64,000 bases of DNA from positions 1 to 64,000 of the forward strand of contig JBEWZL010000292.1 of the NCBI GenBank assembly GCA_045837725.1, written 5' to 3'. This DNA comes from Vermamoeba vermiformis. Lineage: Eukaryota > Tubulinea > Echinamoebida. A model generated the notes under the pieces. That model was not told where the DNA came from and did no database searches. It saw only the letters and a program-made list of their open reading frames with translations. How positions within the stretch are numbered: the first letter of the stretch is position 1; each line of letters starts with the position of its first letter. Of the stretch, positions 36,368-50,551 are shown in pieces. The translations under genes and the position numbers were made by a program.

Positions 36368-37422
36368 ATGTTGCGGAGATTAGGACTGGCTTTAAAGAGC
36401 ACATATGATCAATATAAGCCGCGTTATTCGTTGGGAGAAAGTAAGCGGATCGTGCCTCGATTGCGTAATAATGATGTAACGCAATTATTTTCTTAGTATT
36501 TCAGGCCAAACACATCTTCAAAGAGGAGCCCAAAGTGCCCAAAATGTTGTTCAGCTTTAATACGCCACACGACATCAGCAAGTGGCAAGTGCTGTGCGAT
36601 CGCGATGTCGGAGGTACGTGCGAGTGAGTTGCATGCAAGTGCACGTTGTAAATGTATTCACAGGCTTCTCAAATGCGACATTCACGCTCAAGAATGGCGT
36701 TGGTAAGTCAGATCTGGATCGCAGTTCTGAACTCACTTGACACGTGCTAGGTGTATTTGAAGGCACATTAGACACACGTACCAATCCTCAACTCGAGAAT
36801 ATGCGCAAGAGTGGCTATGCGGCCATCAAATCACCCGAATTTGAACCACTGCTGAATCTGGGTGGCTACACAGGTCTCGAGCTGCGCGTGCGTACTGATG
36901 AGCGCATCTACGTCGCACAACTGAAGAACGCGCGGCTGAGTGAAGACGATTTGTTTCAGACCGTGCTGCCCGTGCAGAGCAACAAGGCTGAGTTCCCACT
37001 GACTGCAGCACGCGTGAGTGAGGCCATTCAATACGAGCACGAGGACTACAAGAACGAGCTCAAGAACCGCGCCAAACAACTGCGCGGCGAGACTGTCACG
37101 CCCAGCACGGAGAGCACTGTCTCGAGTCCTGCAAGTAGCGGACAGTTGAGCGAGTGGTCAGATCTACGTCCCATTCGACAGCTTTGTGCTCACGTGGCGC
37201 GGGTACATTGAAATGACACAGCTGGTGGCACGTGTCACCCAACAGAGCTCACGGCGCGGTGAGACAGCAGTAGACCCTGAACGCATTGCGTCACTGGGCC
37301 TGTTGATGGCTGAACGACGCAGTGGTCCGTTCCGCGTGGAGATTGAGTGGATCCGCGCAGTGACTGAGCGCATGGTGACACCGACCACCGCACCGAGCAC
37401 TGGACGATACACCGCTGAATAG
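36368..37422 (+). CDS. NDUFAF1: complex I intermediate-associated protein 30 (NDUFAF1/CIA30)
   Basis: NDUFAF1 is a mitochondrial assembly factor of respiratory complex I. A basic N-terminus (MLRRLGLALKSTYDQY) suits a presequence. The CIA30 domain follows: FNTPHDISKWQVLCDRDVGG, FSNATFTLKNGVGVFEG, GYAAIKSP, YTGLELRVRTDERIYVAQL and IYVPFDSFVLTWRGYIE, then IASLGLLMAERRSGPFRVEI. A 148-base intron (37014-37161, donor gtgagt, acceptor gtcag) brings IYVPF back in frame and matches the usual domain length. That intron is itself open in the upstream frame and has host-like codons, so retention gives a longer product that soon changes frame. Complete otherwise. Confidence 0.82.
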
Positions 37423-37492
37423 GACTTGTAATATATATAGAGAGGCAGACAGTTAAATAGTATATAAATAATTTATTCACAAAAAACACCCC

Positions 37493-38003
37493 TTAGACGA
37501 CATAAGGGTTCTTACGCTTCTCTTGGAAGTACAACTGCACGTAGCGGATGGTGCACAGGAAGAAACAGCCGCCGTAGAATGCTGCCGTGTAGTAGCACGT
37601 TGCCGCGTAGGTGCGTGCTTCGTCTGGCGTCATGTCGCCTGCTCCGAGACGTGAATATTGACCGGGGTAGAATATGAGTGCCAATATAATCTGTGGACAT
37701 TAAATCAATATTAAGTGCTGTTGATCATCGCTGGTGCGTTACGAGGTGCTAGATCTGACAAATATCGTAATAACCGTTGCAAGTTAAATTATTTGAAGCC
37801 TAAAAATCGTCAACAACATATAAATACTCACCAACATAAATACTGAGCAGCATGAGAAGGACAAATAGCAAAGAGAGCCTATGACAATTCCGAATCAATA
37901 ATTTGTATTTTATGATTATTATTAGTTAATTCCTTGCGCTGTTTAAGAATAAATATAAATGATAAATTTACTTACAACCAGGACCGATAGGATTAGACAC
38001 CAT
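37493..38003 (-). CDS. small two-helix membrane protein, ribonuclease kappa-like
   Basis: Three exons give about 90 residues with two hydrophobic segments: one around SFSCCSVFMLIILALIFY, and one around CYYTAAFYGGCFFLCTIRYV. An acidic/polar loop (GAGDMTPDEARTYAA) lies between and the tail is KRKNPYVV. The size, topology and basic tail fit the RNASEK family, an accessory subunit (subunit f) of the V-ATPase, but sequence identity by eye is modest. Another small tetraspan family is possible. Confidence 0.5.
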
Positions 38004-38288
38004 TTTGTATTTTAATTATATTTGTAGATTTGGATCGGATTTAACACAACGCACTACGGAACAGTAAAGCACTTTTGTTAATTAAATGTCCGCTGTGTTA
38101 GTGTCGGCAATATAGAGAACATACAGCTCTGTGTTCGCTGGACTTTTCGTGTGCGAGTTCCTTGGCGTTATTTATACTGCCTCCCTAAAATCAAAGGGAG
38201 GAAATCGGTGAAATTTCAGTGAGACCAGCCAGTACGCAGAAGTAGTGTTGCATATGATACAAGGGTTTATTTACAAGTGATAACTGCA

Positions 38289-39308
38289 TTAGTCTTGAAT
38301 CCAGTGCAAGAACAGTAATCCGAACGAGAGCAGCAGCAAGAACAGCAGCACGAAGATCCTGAAGTCCACACCGCGTTGACTGGCTTTGACCAGCTCTTTG
38401 TTGCCACGTGCCACACTCTTGCGCGCATCAATCGCGTGCTTGGTGATCTGGTGGATGTTGTCTTTCTGCTTCATCAAGTTCTCTGACAGGATCTGATGTG
38501 CTTGCGAGATGGCCACCACTTGCGTCTCGACCTCGCGCACCTGATCGACCATGTCATCGAGCTCTTTCTGCAGCACGACATTCTCTTTCAACAACTCGCG
38601 CGTCAGATCCTCACTCAGCTCCAGCTCGGCCACATTCAGCGACTCGCCTTGTATGGCGGGGATGTTCATCGTCTTGGGCTCGCTGCGTACTATTAATATA
38701 GACCCTACAGCTGTGGCTAGCGACTTACGGCGTGAGAGCAGCTTGTGCCATCTGCTGTTCAAATCTGAGAATTCTTTGCTTGGTGAGTCGTTCTGACACG
38801 TGCTCCAAGTAGTCAGCGAGGTGATACAATATGCCCTGATTGTGCGCAATCACATTGGGATTGCTATGCGCCTCTGTCTGCACTGCCAGCGAAGAGCAGT
38901 TAATACTCAGCAATGTTACTGCGGCAGATCCAGATCTCACCTAATATCTTGCGTATTTGATTGAGTCGCTGATTAGTCTCGCTGATATACAGCTGTGCCT
39001 CACGGTCAATCTCATCGCGGTCTCGTTCAGTGAGTTCATTGCCCTTGCTGAGACTGTGGCCAATATTCAAGTATTTATGACGATTATCTTCTAGAAATTT
39101 TTCAAATGTCTTGATGCTCTCATACTAGCGGTGTGGTAGTTAATATACATGCACATTAATTAAAAATAAATTATTTGCGCACCACTTCGTAGCAAGACTT
39201 TTGAAATTGCGTCGCGGGGTTGCTTGGCTTCAAGATCTGCTTCTTGCTCTGTTTCAGCTGACTGTGTTGCTGCAGACACTCGCGCCACACCGTGTTGGTT
39301 AGGTCCAT
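38289..39308 (-). CDS. STX18: syntaxin-18-like Qa-SNARE
   Basis: Syntaxin-18 (Ufe1 in yeast) is the ER Qa-SNARE for retrograde Golgi-to-ER vesicles. The N-terminal region begins MDLTNTVWRECLQQHSQLKQ, followed by helices (FEKFLEDNRHKYLNIGHSL, RDRDEIDREAQLYI). The SNARE helix reads EVETQVVAISQAHQILSENL to SVARGNKELVKASQRGVDFR, then a C-terminal anchor IFVLLFLLLLSFGLLFLHW with tail IQD. This matches the syntaxin-18 ending rather than other syntaxins. Four exons, about 300 residues. It lies 90 bases from the NPRL2 start, head to head. Confidence 0.82.
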
Positions 39309-39398
39309 ATGTATTCAGTGCCTAGTGTGGTCTTGTCAACAAAATTACTAATATTTTAGTCCAGATCTTGACAACGTCAGCAAGAACATGCAGCGAGG

Positions 39399-40986
39399 AT
39401 GATTAAATGCATATTCTACAGTGAATTCGACAATATCGTCGGTCCTAAGATCGTACATCAAGTGCCTGAGAAGTAAGCACCGTCTGTTGCTCAGATCCAC
39501 CGCTAATCATTATCGCCAGTTTTATGAGCAATGATCTGTTCGATAAAATATCAGAATATATTATTACTAAGCCCACACTATGCGGTCGCACTGTCGGAGT
39601 GTAAGTACAACGTTGTAATAATAATAAAAAATATTATAATTATTTAATAAGGCTCAATAGCGAGCAATAACAGCGATCAGTCCGTATTCATTGATTGCGA
39701 TATTAATGTGCCTATTAGACGCAGTGGCAAGTACTGGATCATGGGGCGGCCAGTCTGTCTCTCGCACGCCAAGTACACGCGCAATGCACTGCTGTTCAAT
39801 CTCGGCGTGGTGATTGAACTCGATGGCGGAGTGCCACCTGCCACCGCACTGCAACTGTTGTTCCGCCCCAACACTGCGCGCGAGACACGACATACTCTGC
39901 TGCTCGACTCGCTCGAAGAGGTGTTGACCAAATTAGGAAATTATCTGTCCACACTCGAGGTAGAGTTCATGTTGTGACACGTGTCAAACAGAGGTGACTA
40001 ATGCACGACAGATTGAAAAAGAATTCCTGTCACGTGGTCGCGAGAACAAGACCAAATTAGGCTATCAAAGTGCGCAGCCCCCACGTGCGCGTGAACTCAC
40101 CTTCGACCACTTGCCGCACGTGATGCAGCAGCTGATCGGAGATCTCAATGCACGTGCGGAGTGTGCCGTGTCACTCACTGACTCGCACTTGATGCACGTC
40201 AAACTGCTCGCCAAGTGGCTCGATCCCCCCGAAGTGCTCGACTATCACGTGCCAGTGCCTGTCACGGACCTGTCACTCGCGGTCACGCACGAGTGGGATC
40301 TCTCCGTGCAGCGCATTATTCCGCTGGTGGATGGCGTGCACTACGTGAAGAAGATCGCGCTGCTGGCGGACATGGACATTGAACTCGTGAAGCGTGCCGT
40401 GCAGCACTTGGTGTACTACGACTGCTGTCGCTTGGTGCACGATGTCATGCAGAGCAGCAACCGCTACACCGCCACGGCACAGCTCACGCGACTCATGCAC
40501 CACCCCGCACTGCAGCGCCACTGTCTCCGCGCCGTCAGACTGCACCACGCACCGCGCACTGCTGTCCCGCCCCTCGCTGCTGTCACGCGCCTCTACGCGG
40601 CACTGCGACCGCACCAGCCCCTGATTGCCACCCTGCGCGAACTCGAAGGACAGCCCTGGCTCGCCAACTTTGATCTGCGCGGCTTCATCAACTTTGGACT
40701 CGTGCACGGGCTGATTCGTCGCGTGCACAAATATCCGCTGTCGATTGACATCAACTACTGGAACCGATTCAGAAGCGAGAGCGGCGAGCTGTGGGACACG
40801 AGTGACAGTTCAGTGAACAGCGGCGAGCACGTGACACCTGCCGATCTGCGCTTCAATCCGAGCACCGTGCTGCCCCTGGTGCAGCAGATGACTGACGGCA
40901 AGCACTCGTTCGATGAAATTTCGTGTGCCCTGGGATTGCCTTATTCGGTCATCGATCAGTTCTTTGACAAGAGCATCTATCGCTAG
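39399..40986 (+). CDS. NPRL2: NPRL2, GATOR1 complex subunit
   Basis: GATOR1 (NPRL2, NPRL3, DEPDC5) is a GAP for Rag GTPases that holds mTORC1 off when amino acids are scarce. The N-terminus (IKCIFYSEFDNIVGPKIVHQ) and the following ISEYIITKPTLCGRTVGV, YWIMGRPVCLSHAKYTRNALLFNLGVVIE match NPRL2 closely. The C-terminal part has ISLDVDWDL-like LAVTHEWDLSVQRIIPLVDGV, HYVKKIALLADMDIELVKRAV and a winged-helix-like ending. Short introns in the 5' half; the last 1 kb is one exon with high GC and a CACGTG-rich sequence. The catalytic Arg finger of NPRL2 lies in a loop near the N-terminal Longin domain; I could not place it. It ends TAG at 40986, 40 bases from the WD40 gene end on the other strand. Confidence 0.88.
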
Positions 40987-41026
40987 TGACACGTGTCATG
41001 CAGTCACCCCTGTAAATAAATCACCT

Positions 41027-42231
41027 TTAAATAGCGCGTGCCAGTTTATTGTTCGAGTTTGTGAAATAAAATATCTCCGGCCCAGCTCGTCGATGCGAAT
41101 TCCAGTTCGCGTTCTCCGTGCCAGCACACTGCGCGCACGAATCGCGTGTGTTGTGAGGTGTACCTGGCACGTGATCAGCATTCATGAACGAGTACTCAAC
41201 ACGTGCACTTACTTGAACTGCGGTGACTGCCAGTCAATGACAGCTGCCGTGTGGTCGTCGCTGCCCACTGCGAGCCAGTCACGTGATTTGTGAAATTTCA
41301 CTGTTTTCACTGGTGCATCAAACACGGTCTAAAAATAGAACAGTCAGTTCAGTCAGCGCACCAATCGCGGCACGTACACGCTTGTCCACGGGCTGGTTCA
41401 GCTGTCGCAGGTCATACAGTGCCACCGAGTCGTCTTCCAGTCCTGCACCGCGGTCAGTTGTCTAAATATGGCTACAATGCGTCACGTGACTCACCCAGGG
41501 CAACTAAATGGTCGCGTCGATCAACAGCGTATACCTCAAAAGGAAATACGAGTGTTTGCACAGGTTTGTGCTCCAGTCACGTGCCACAGCTTGAGAGTGC
41601 CACCACGTGCGTGATTGACCAAATCTTGACCGACACTCACGAGCTCATCGTTCAGCACGTGCAGACCGTGCACGCGACCCTGGTGCAGACTCCACTCTGA
41701 CACGCGCTCACCGATCAGTGGCACGTGACTCGTGACGTCACTGTTCGTCAGATCCTCTGCGCCTTTCATGAACGGATTCACGTGCCAGGTGACGGCACGC
41801 CCTGATTGAGTGCCCGCAGTGACGCGGAGCAGTGTCTCGCTTTGACTTTTGTTGACCAGTGCTGTCACTGCGTCACGTGGTGGTGCGGGCAAGAGACAGA
41901 TGTCACTCGATGCTGTCACGTGCTCGTCTTCGAATTCTTCCGACGTCACGTGCTGACCCCACATCGACTCTGCGTGGTGCTCGCCACGACCGAATTGCCT
42001 TTTTAGGAAATAGACACAGCCGTTCATGCCACCGCAGAGCATGCCGATCGATTTAGCGTCGTGTTTGACAGCAGTGACAGCATTGACTCCCGCGGTGAGA
42101 AATCTATTTTTAGCGCAGATCTGTGTTGGGGTGTGGAGGGAGATCTGGCCGGTCCACAACTCACCGCTGAGTGCTGCACTGCCCACCACCCACTCGTCTG
42201 CATCTAGATAATCGACTGCTTGGACTTGCAT
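41027..42231 (-). CDS. WD40-repeat protein
   Basis: Several WD-like blades are visible: DADEWVVGSAALSGELWT, AVTAVKHDAKSIGMLCGGMNGCVYFL, RVHGLHVLNDELVSVGQD to TLKLWHV, FEVYAVDRRDHLVALG to SVALYDLR, and KTVKFHKSRDWLAVGSDDHTAAVIDW. This is a six- or seven-bladed propeller of about 370 residues. Some features (short, no other domain) suit nucleoporin Nup43 or a WDR scaffold, but I cannot choose. Spliced from four or five exons; the last encodes about 42 residues ending NSNNKLARAI. Many CACGTG boxes and two MEF2/CArG-like decamers lie in it. Confidence 0.7.
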
Positions 42232-42542
42232 TGGTCTGGTACGACGTCAGTGAATAATAATAGTGCGGCAATTAATTTAATTATAATTAATTCGCTGCGA
42301 TAATTATTAAATTAACGGCGTGAATATTGGTAGCATCGATTATATATCGCGATCTGCTTGATCTGACAGCCAAGTACTTACTAATTACGATCAAATTGAA
42401 CGGGTGTTATATTGCAATGAGCCCTATTAATTCAAGCTCTATGATCGTGTCGCTGGTGTTGCTCAGATCGCACGTGAAATAAACAAATTAATTCTCACTG
42501 CCACTCGCAACAACACACCTCATCATTAGTAACTGCAACATT

Positions 42543-43763
42543 ATGAGCAACGGTTGGCACGTAGAGCGATTGAGCGAGCGCGTGTGGAAAGCAGTGGAAT
42601 CAGATCCGTACGGTCAATATCCCTTCGTGTACTTTGTGCTTGGCTGGGACAAGATTGTAGTGATCGACACTGGTACTGGTGTGCATGACACACACGCACT
42701 GATGCTCTCAATCCCTGAGCTCAAGCAAGCAAATCTGCCTTTCTTGGTAGTGCTCACTCACATCCACTTTGATCACGTTGGTGGCGTCAAACATTTCAAG
42801 AATAAGCCTGGTAAAAATATAGCAGCCCTAATATCATTGCACATCAAATCAATTTCAATTTCAATTTTGAAGTTCAAATCTGCACCTGTTACAAAGACTC
42901 ATCTCTCGCACCAGGCAGTCTCGGCGTGTATATGAGTGGTGCTGACAAGACCTTCAGCGGCAACATTGAGATCAACAGCTTAGCGCTCGCACACAATGGC
43001 GCTAAGATTGAGCCCTTCACGGTCGATCGCTGGCTGAGTGATGGTGACGTCATAGCACTCGATCACGTGACTGACCACGTGACTGACCACGTGCTCAATG
43101 TGCTTGCCATCCCTGGTCACACGCCTGACTCGATTGCCCTCTATTTTGCAGCTGACAAGCGCATGTTCATTGGTGACATCTTGTGTAGGTCTCAGAGTGG
43201 TTATTTCCTAATTAGGCAATGACTGATCACGTGCTGTAGATCCCTTCACTGCGATACACTTGGACTGCATTGGCAGCAATGTCAACAGCTACGTGCAGTC
43301 CATTGACAAGTTGATCAGCTTCACGCGTGACAGGTGTCAAACATCGACCTCCACCACCAGCGCTGCACCAATCACCAACACCGCCAACACTGCAAAGATC
43401 GATCAGTTCATCTCGCTCGTAGGTCTCTCTCGTCCCGCGCCGTTCAATGTCGCAGCACTGCTGGCCCTGGTCGATGACTCGGTCGAGAATGCTGTCGCGC
43501 TCTACTTTGACGCCGGTGGTGACGTCACTGGTCTCGTCGGAGCTGCGCCGAGTGACGTGCCAGCCACGAGCAGTGACGTCATGCTGTCGTGCGGTCACGT
43601 GGAGGCTAATTTGAGCGTGCAATCTTTGCACCAATTGAAGACAGCGCTCGAATTAATCCGCGCTGGCGTGGTGCCACCAAGTCACGTGGACGGCGAATAT
43701 GGCGAGTATACCGTGGAGAACTTCACCATCATGCTGCCCATGAAACACGCGCACCAGCACTAA
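42543..43763 (+). CDS. metallo-beta-lactamase-fold hydrolase (MBLAC-like)
   Basis: The MBL-fold metal site is present: VVIDTGTG, then LTHIHFDHVGGVKHF (HxHxDH), a later IPGHTPDSIALYF with His, and MFIGDILC with Asp. This is the pattern of glyoxalase II-like and MBLAC enzymes acting on thioesters or acyl-CoA. The C-terminal region lacks a recognised domain and ends with a His tail (MKHAHQH). Introns at 42811-42912 and about 43185-43239. The second holds both a TTTCCTAATTAGGCAA motif and a CACGTG. Complete, about 350 residues; convergent on MCM5 with 90 bases between stops. Confidence 0.8.
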
Positions 43764-43853
43764 ATTTGGAAATCTGCAAATATTGTTGTTATTATTTTAA
43801 CTGTACAAAAAAGGGACCCTCGTCCATTATTTCCTAAATAAGGCAATTGTCCA

Positions 43854-46389
<2,536 letters not shown>

Positions 46390-46570
46390 TTTGACACTCT
46401 TAGCGCTGTGTGTGTTGTTGTTGTGGTCAAAAACGAAAATAAAATTTAAAAAATTAGCTCAAAAAAAGGCGGGCAATTGAAATTCCAAGTTAAATCGTCA
46501 CTGAAAGGGCTCAAATTGCAAATAAATGATTTATTAGCTTATTAGCTTAAGCTTCTTTATTCTATTTACA

Positions 46571-48459
46571 TTAAAATACAAGTCCTGATCTTAAATAGTC
46601 AATGAATTTAACAATGTCGTCCTTGTGGATCTGCACTGTCTGTGTATTGAAGCTGTGATAAGTAGCACGTGATCGCGTACGTTTCAAAGCTTTGTCAAAG
46701 TACGATGAAAAATTGCTGTTGCAATGGAAGGTTAGCAAGTCTACACAACGACAGTTGCGATACGTACTTGGGCACATTAGGCTGCGCAGAGTGTTGTCCA
46801 TTGAGTCCCACAATTAAATACCCCTCGTGTTGTCTGTCGTGCTCGTTCAGTGCGCCCACGAGCAGCGGCTTCACTTTCTTGGACTTGCCCATTTCCTGTG
46901 CAGCCACGTCAATACACGCTCAGTTCCATTCACCGTAGTGTACATACGATCAGTGTGTCCAACAAGAAGTGCGCCAGTTTAGAGAGGGCGAGTGGATGCA
47001 CAAAGTACTTGAGCTCGGGACTCTCGCTCAACAAGCAGTACCTGAACGGCCCTGACTGCACAATGTCTTTCTTCTCGATGATGGTGGTCACTTGTCGCAC
47101 GATGGCCTGTTGCAGCTGAATGGCTTGTTGAATGCCTTGCTGCAGCAGCTTGATGTTTTTGCTGTCAAACGGTCAGTACGTGTGACATTTGACACTGACA
47201 CGTGTCATTCACTCACCTCGATAGCGCGTCATAGGCCACCCAAAAATTGCGTTTCAACTGCTCGTGATAATGCGAGGCAGCAGCCGCCAAGTCCGCATCG
47301 TTGTTGACATCTTGATGCACGGGCAGATCCAACAGCGCGGTCACTGCCCACACCGTGTCCGCTGCCGAGACTACCATATCGCAGTGCTGCTTCTTGATGA
47401 AGGACGGATAGGTGAGCTGATCGAGATGAAAGTCCTTGCCGTGCTCAGTGAGCTTGTCGTGCAGCTGATCTTTGAATGTCTTATTCATCGTCAAATAGGA
47501 CATGCGACACTGTTCGAGCGGCACTCCCATCTTGGCCAGCAACATCTCCAAGCGACGGCGACCATTCGACTGCCACACACCGAGTCGCACCGCCACGTAC
47601 TTGCTGTGGTACATGCTGTCGTAGAGGTTCCAGTGACGGTACAAGAAGAACTTGTACTCTTCTGAGACCAAGATCCGGTGTTGATCCGCGAGCTGTTCAG
47701 TAGCCGCTTCATCGTCTTGAATATTGCGATTGAGTACTTCAGTCTTGAAGTGCACCACGTCATTGATGTAGCGCTCTTCGTCAATCTTCTGATGCAAGAA
47801 CTGATCTGTCAGACCCACCAGCGCGTACCACAGCAGTTCATTGTTGGCTTTGTTGAGCTGCGAGGCCAGTGCATATGTTAAGCCCGCGACTGTAGAGCCA
47901 TAGTATGCAGCATTGGTATTCATCAACTCCTCGCTGACGTCTTCGCTCTCTTCGTACACAACACCGTCGTCAAACAACAAGATCTGCTGCTTGTTGGCAA
48001 CATTTTCTGGGTGATAAGGACGATGACTATCGATGACATATAATGTTACTTTAGGCAACTTCTCCAGCTCGAATAGCTCGTCGAGATTGATGCCGCCGCC
48101 ACAATTCAGCATGACGATCGCGCGGAGCTAAACTGAGTTAGTTGCAATCAATTAACGCTTAAACACGTACCATGCTATTGTTTTTAATTAATTCTTGATA
48201 ACCACGTTCTAAATCTTCAAGACCATTAACACAAACAACGTTGTAGGAGATGAAGTCAGATTGAAACAACGACTGAACATATTAGTTAATTTCATATGAT
48301 ACTATTATATATATGGGTGATTATTACCGTTAAAATTTTACAAGCACAGACTGCATCACAATCGTAATCAACAAATACAACAACTGAAGATCCGAATTTT
48401 GCAACATCTTCTTTTACGAGCTGGTAGGCTCTGTTGTATTGTTCAATGGGTACTTTCAT
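46571..48459 (-). CDS. CDC45: CDC45, replicative helicase cofactor
   Basis: CDC45 with MCM2-7 and GINS forms the CMG helicase. It belongs to the DHH phosphoesterase-like superfamily, inactive as an enzyme. The N-terminus reads EQYNRAYQLVKEDVAKFGSS then VVVFVDYDCDAVCACKIL, followed by LNCGGGINLDELFEL, LYVIDSHRPYHPENVA (the DSHRP of the family) and a long acidic loop EESEDVSEEL. The middle and C-terminal parts follow the family order (YTIYALVSQLN-like LTYALASQLNKANNELLWYALVGLTDQ, RLGVWQSNGRRRLEMLLAKMGVPLEQC, FKDQLHDKL). It ends SGLVF. Seven exons. It is the upstream partner of MCM5; the two may share regulation. Confidence 0.93.
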
Positions 48460-48627
48460 TATTAGTTGTGTTAATATAGGGAACTCTAACAACACAAAAA
48501 TTTTAAAAATTAACAACGGTCCGAGCGCGGGAACAGTTTGGTCAAACTTTGGTCAACGAGGGAAATTTCGAACCAACATAAAATCTTTTGGTATCTCAGT
48601 GATTGTGAACAGAACGAGGATTCGACC

Positions 48628-50080
48628 ATGGCTGATATTGAGGTAGAAAATAATATTGCGAATGGCAACGGTGAGGACCATGGTGTGTTGCACAAGAAGT
48701 CAATCCCAACGGAAATCTTGAAAAAGGAGTTTATGGACACGCCAGTTGAAAGTGATTCGTCTGAGGATGAAGCCACACCAGAAAGGAAGTTCGACGATGA
48801 TTTAACTCCTGCTGTAAGTGATTAACTATCATTACAAAAAACCGATAATTTAAATTTTAATTGTGCCTTTTATATACAGAGCTTGCCGAAAAAGAGAACG
48901 TTTGATACGTCTTTGGACGACGATGATAATGTTAAATATACTGCCAATGGAAATTCGAGTGATAGAGAGCTCAAAAAATTAAAGCGTGTGATCGAAGAGT
49001 TGGAAGACGAGCTAGCGGATGTAGAGGATGAAAAGAAAGATTTGAGACGAAAATTGACCACAGTGAGTGCCATACTCGCAGTTATAATAACATTGCAATT
49101 TTAACTTTTAAAAATGTTTCACAGACCGAAGAACAACTGTCACGTGCCGAGCTGTCACTCACCGAGCGCGAGGACGAATGCGCGGCACTCAAGCGCGACA
49201 TTGATCGGTGGCGCGCACGTGTCGATGAGGAGAGCAAGCGCCGCACTGCCCTCGAGGGTCAAATGAAGAGCCGCGAAGAGAAGTGGGCTGCAGTGGAGAG
49301 CAACGCATCCGAAGTGACGTATTTGGAAGGCAAGCTCGTGGAGGCACGTGTCGAGATCAAGAAGCTGAGCGATGAACTCGCCAAGGCCCGTGAAGAGCGC
49401 GACAAGATGGCGGAGAGTGTCAAAGAGGCCGGACACAGCAGCACCGAGTCGAGTCGCAAGCTGCAGCGCGAGATTGAGGCCCTGAAGCTGCGCCACGAGA
49501 CTGACCTCACGCTGCTGCGTCAAGAACTCGACGAGCAACACGACCTCGCGCAGAAGAGCATCGATCAGCTGCGCAACAAGTTCAAGGCTCAACTCGCTGC
49601 TGCCACCGCACAGAGCGAGGAGTCACGTGGCGATGAAGCGGAATTTCGTCGCGTGAAGCGCAAATTGGACCGCACCGTTCATGAACTGACGGAGAAATTG
49701 GAGACTGAACGATTGGAGCGCAGCAAAGATCTGCGCAACATTGAGAGCTTGACGCGCTTGAACAAGACCCTGCGCGAGAAGCTGGACAAGGTACGTAGTG
49801 ACTGGCGCATAGTTGAGGGATCGTGTACTGATGGTGGCACTAGCTGACACTCGACAAAGACAATCTCGACGAGGCCAAGTTCTCGTTGGAGAGTGAAGTG
49901 AAAGATCTGCGCACCAAGCTCGAGATTGCAGAGAAGCAGCGCCAACACTTCCAAGAGCAAGCACAAGCACTGCGCTACGAGTCGAGTGATCACGTGTCGT
50001 CGCGTCTCTCATCGAAGAGTGTACGAGCTGAAGAGCCCCACGTTGAGAGTGGTGCAGTTACAACTGTAGATGAGCAGTAA
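48628..50080 (+). CDS. acidic-head, coiled-coil protein
   Basis: Four exons. The first 100 residues are acidic (SDSSEDEATPERKFDDD, LDDDDNVKY); the rest is one continuous heptad coiled coil of about 310 residues (LKRVIEELEDELADVEDEKK, LREEKLVEARVEIKKLSDEL type), with a Ser-rich end (SSRLSSKS, VTTVDEQ). I see no globular domain, membrane segment or CaaX box, so it is not a lamin. It could be a tropomyosin-like, centrosomal or golgin-type rod. The start, ATG at 48628, lies 168 bases from the CDC45 start on the other strand. Confidence 0.7.
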
Positions 50081-50551
50081 TCATTGTTTTATTAGAATTA
50101 TTTAATTAAAGATTAATACCGCATTTTTGCTCGTACTCTTTCGATCCATCTTCTGCTCAGTTGCACTTGCCCTCAATTGGCCACATCTCGTAGCTTGACT
50201 GCAAAATGTTTAGGGCCTGTTGTGAAATCATTTATCCAGTCTGGCTCTGCTGGCCACTTGGAATGTTGCAGGGTCCCAATGTGGTTGCATTTTGGAAGTA
50301 TCCAGAAGTTTTTACCTCATGGAACATGCATTGTCCAGGCTGGACATCTCACCCTGGCCAATTGGCCATCCTCCAATGGCTTTAACATTTTGCATGTATT
50401 AGAATGGAATATTGTGAATGAGATGTTTCTCTAACGAAGTGCTCATATTGATTCTTTCTATTGAACTCTCGCATATCATAATCCGCTGTCATCAAAATCT
50501 TTGTTAAATGCAATTTTATTGAAAAAGTAAAAAGACTCCATTAACATTTCA
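50081..50551. repeat. left flank of the 50-57 kb island, CpG-poor, with a palindrome
   Basis: After the coiled-coil gene's AT-rich 3' end, about 350 bases show almost no CG dinucleotides (none that I see in 50221-50400) and many TG/CA pairs. A perfect 15-base inverted repeat, TGTCCAGGCTGGACA, lies at 50332-50346. The core CCAGGCTGGAC occurs again at 56506-56516 in the right flank. I see no gene here. It may be the left end of a transposable element. Confidence 0.45.
50332..50346. repeat. 15-base palindrome TGTCCAGGCTGGACA
   Basis: Perfect inverted repeat around a central G. Its inner 11 bases recur in the right flank at 56506-56516, and TGTCC/GGACA half-sites are frequent in 55.9-57.0 kb. 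It could be a transposase-binding site. Confidence 0.5.

Noticed and set aside
48628-50080. Lamin or intermediate-filament identity of the coiled-coil protein
   Set aside because: No lamin tail domain, no CaaX box, and the rod lacks the conserved IF end motifs.
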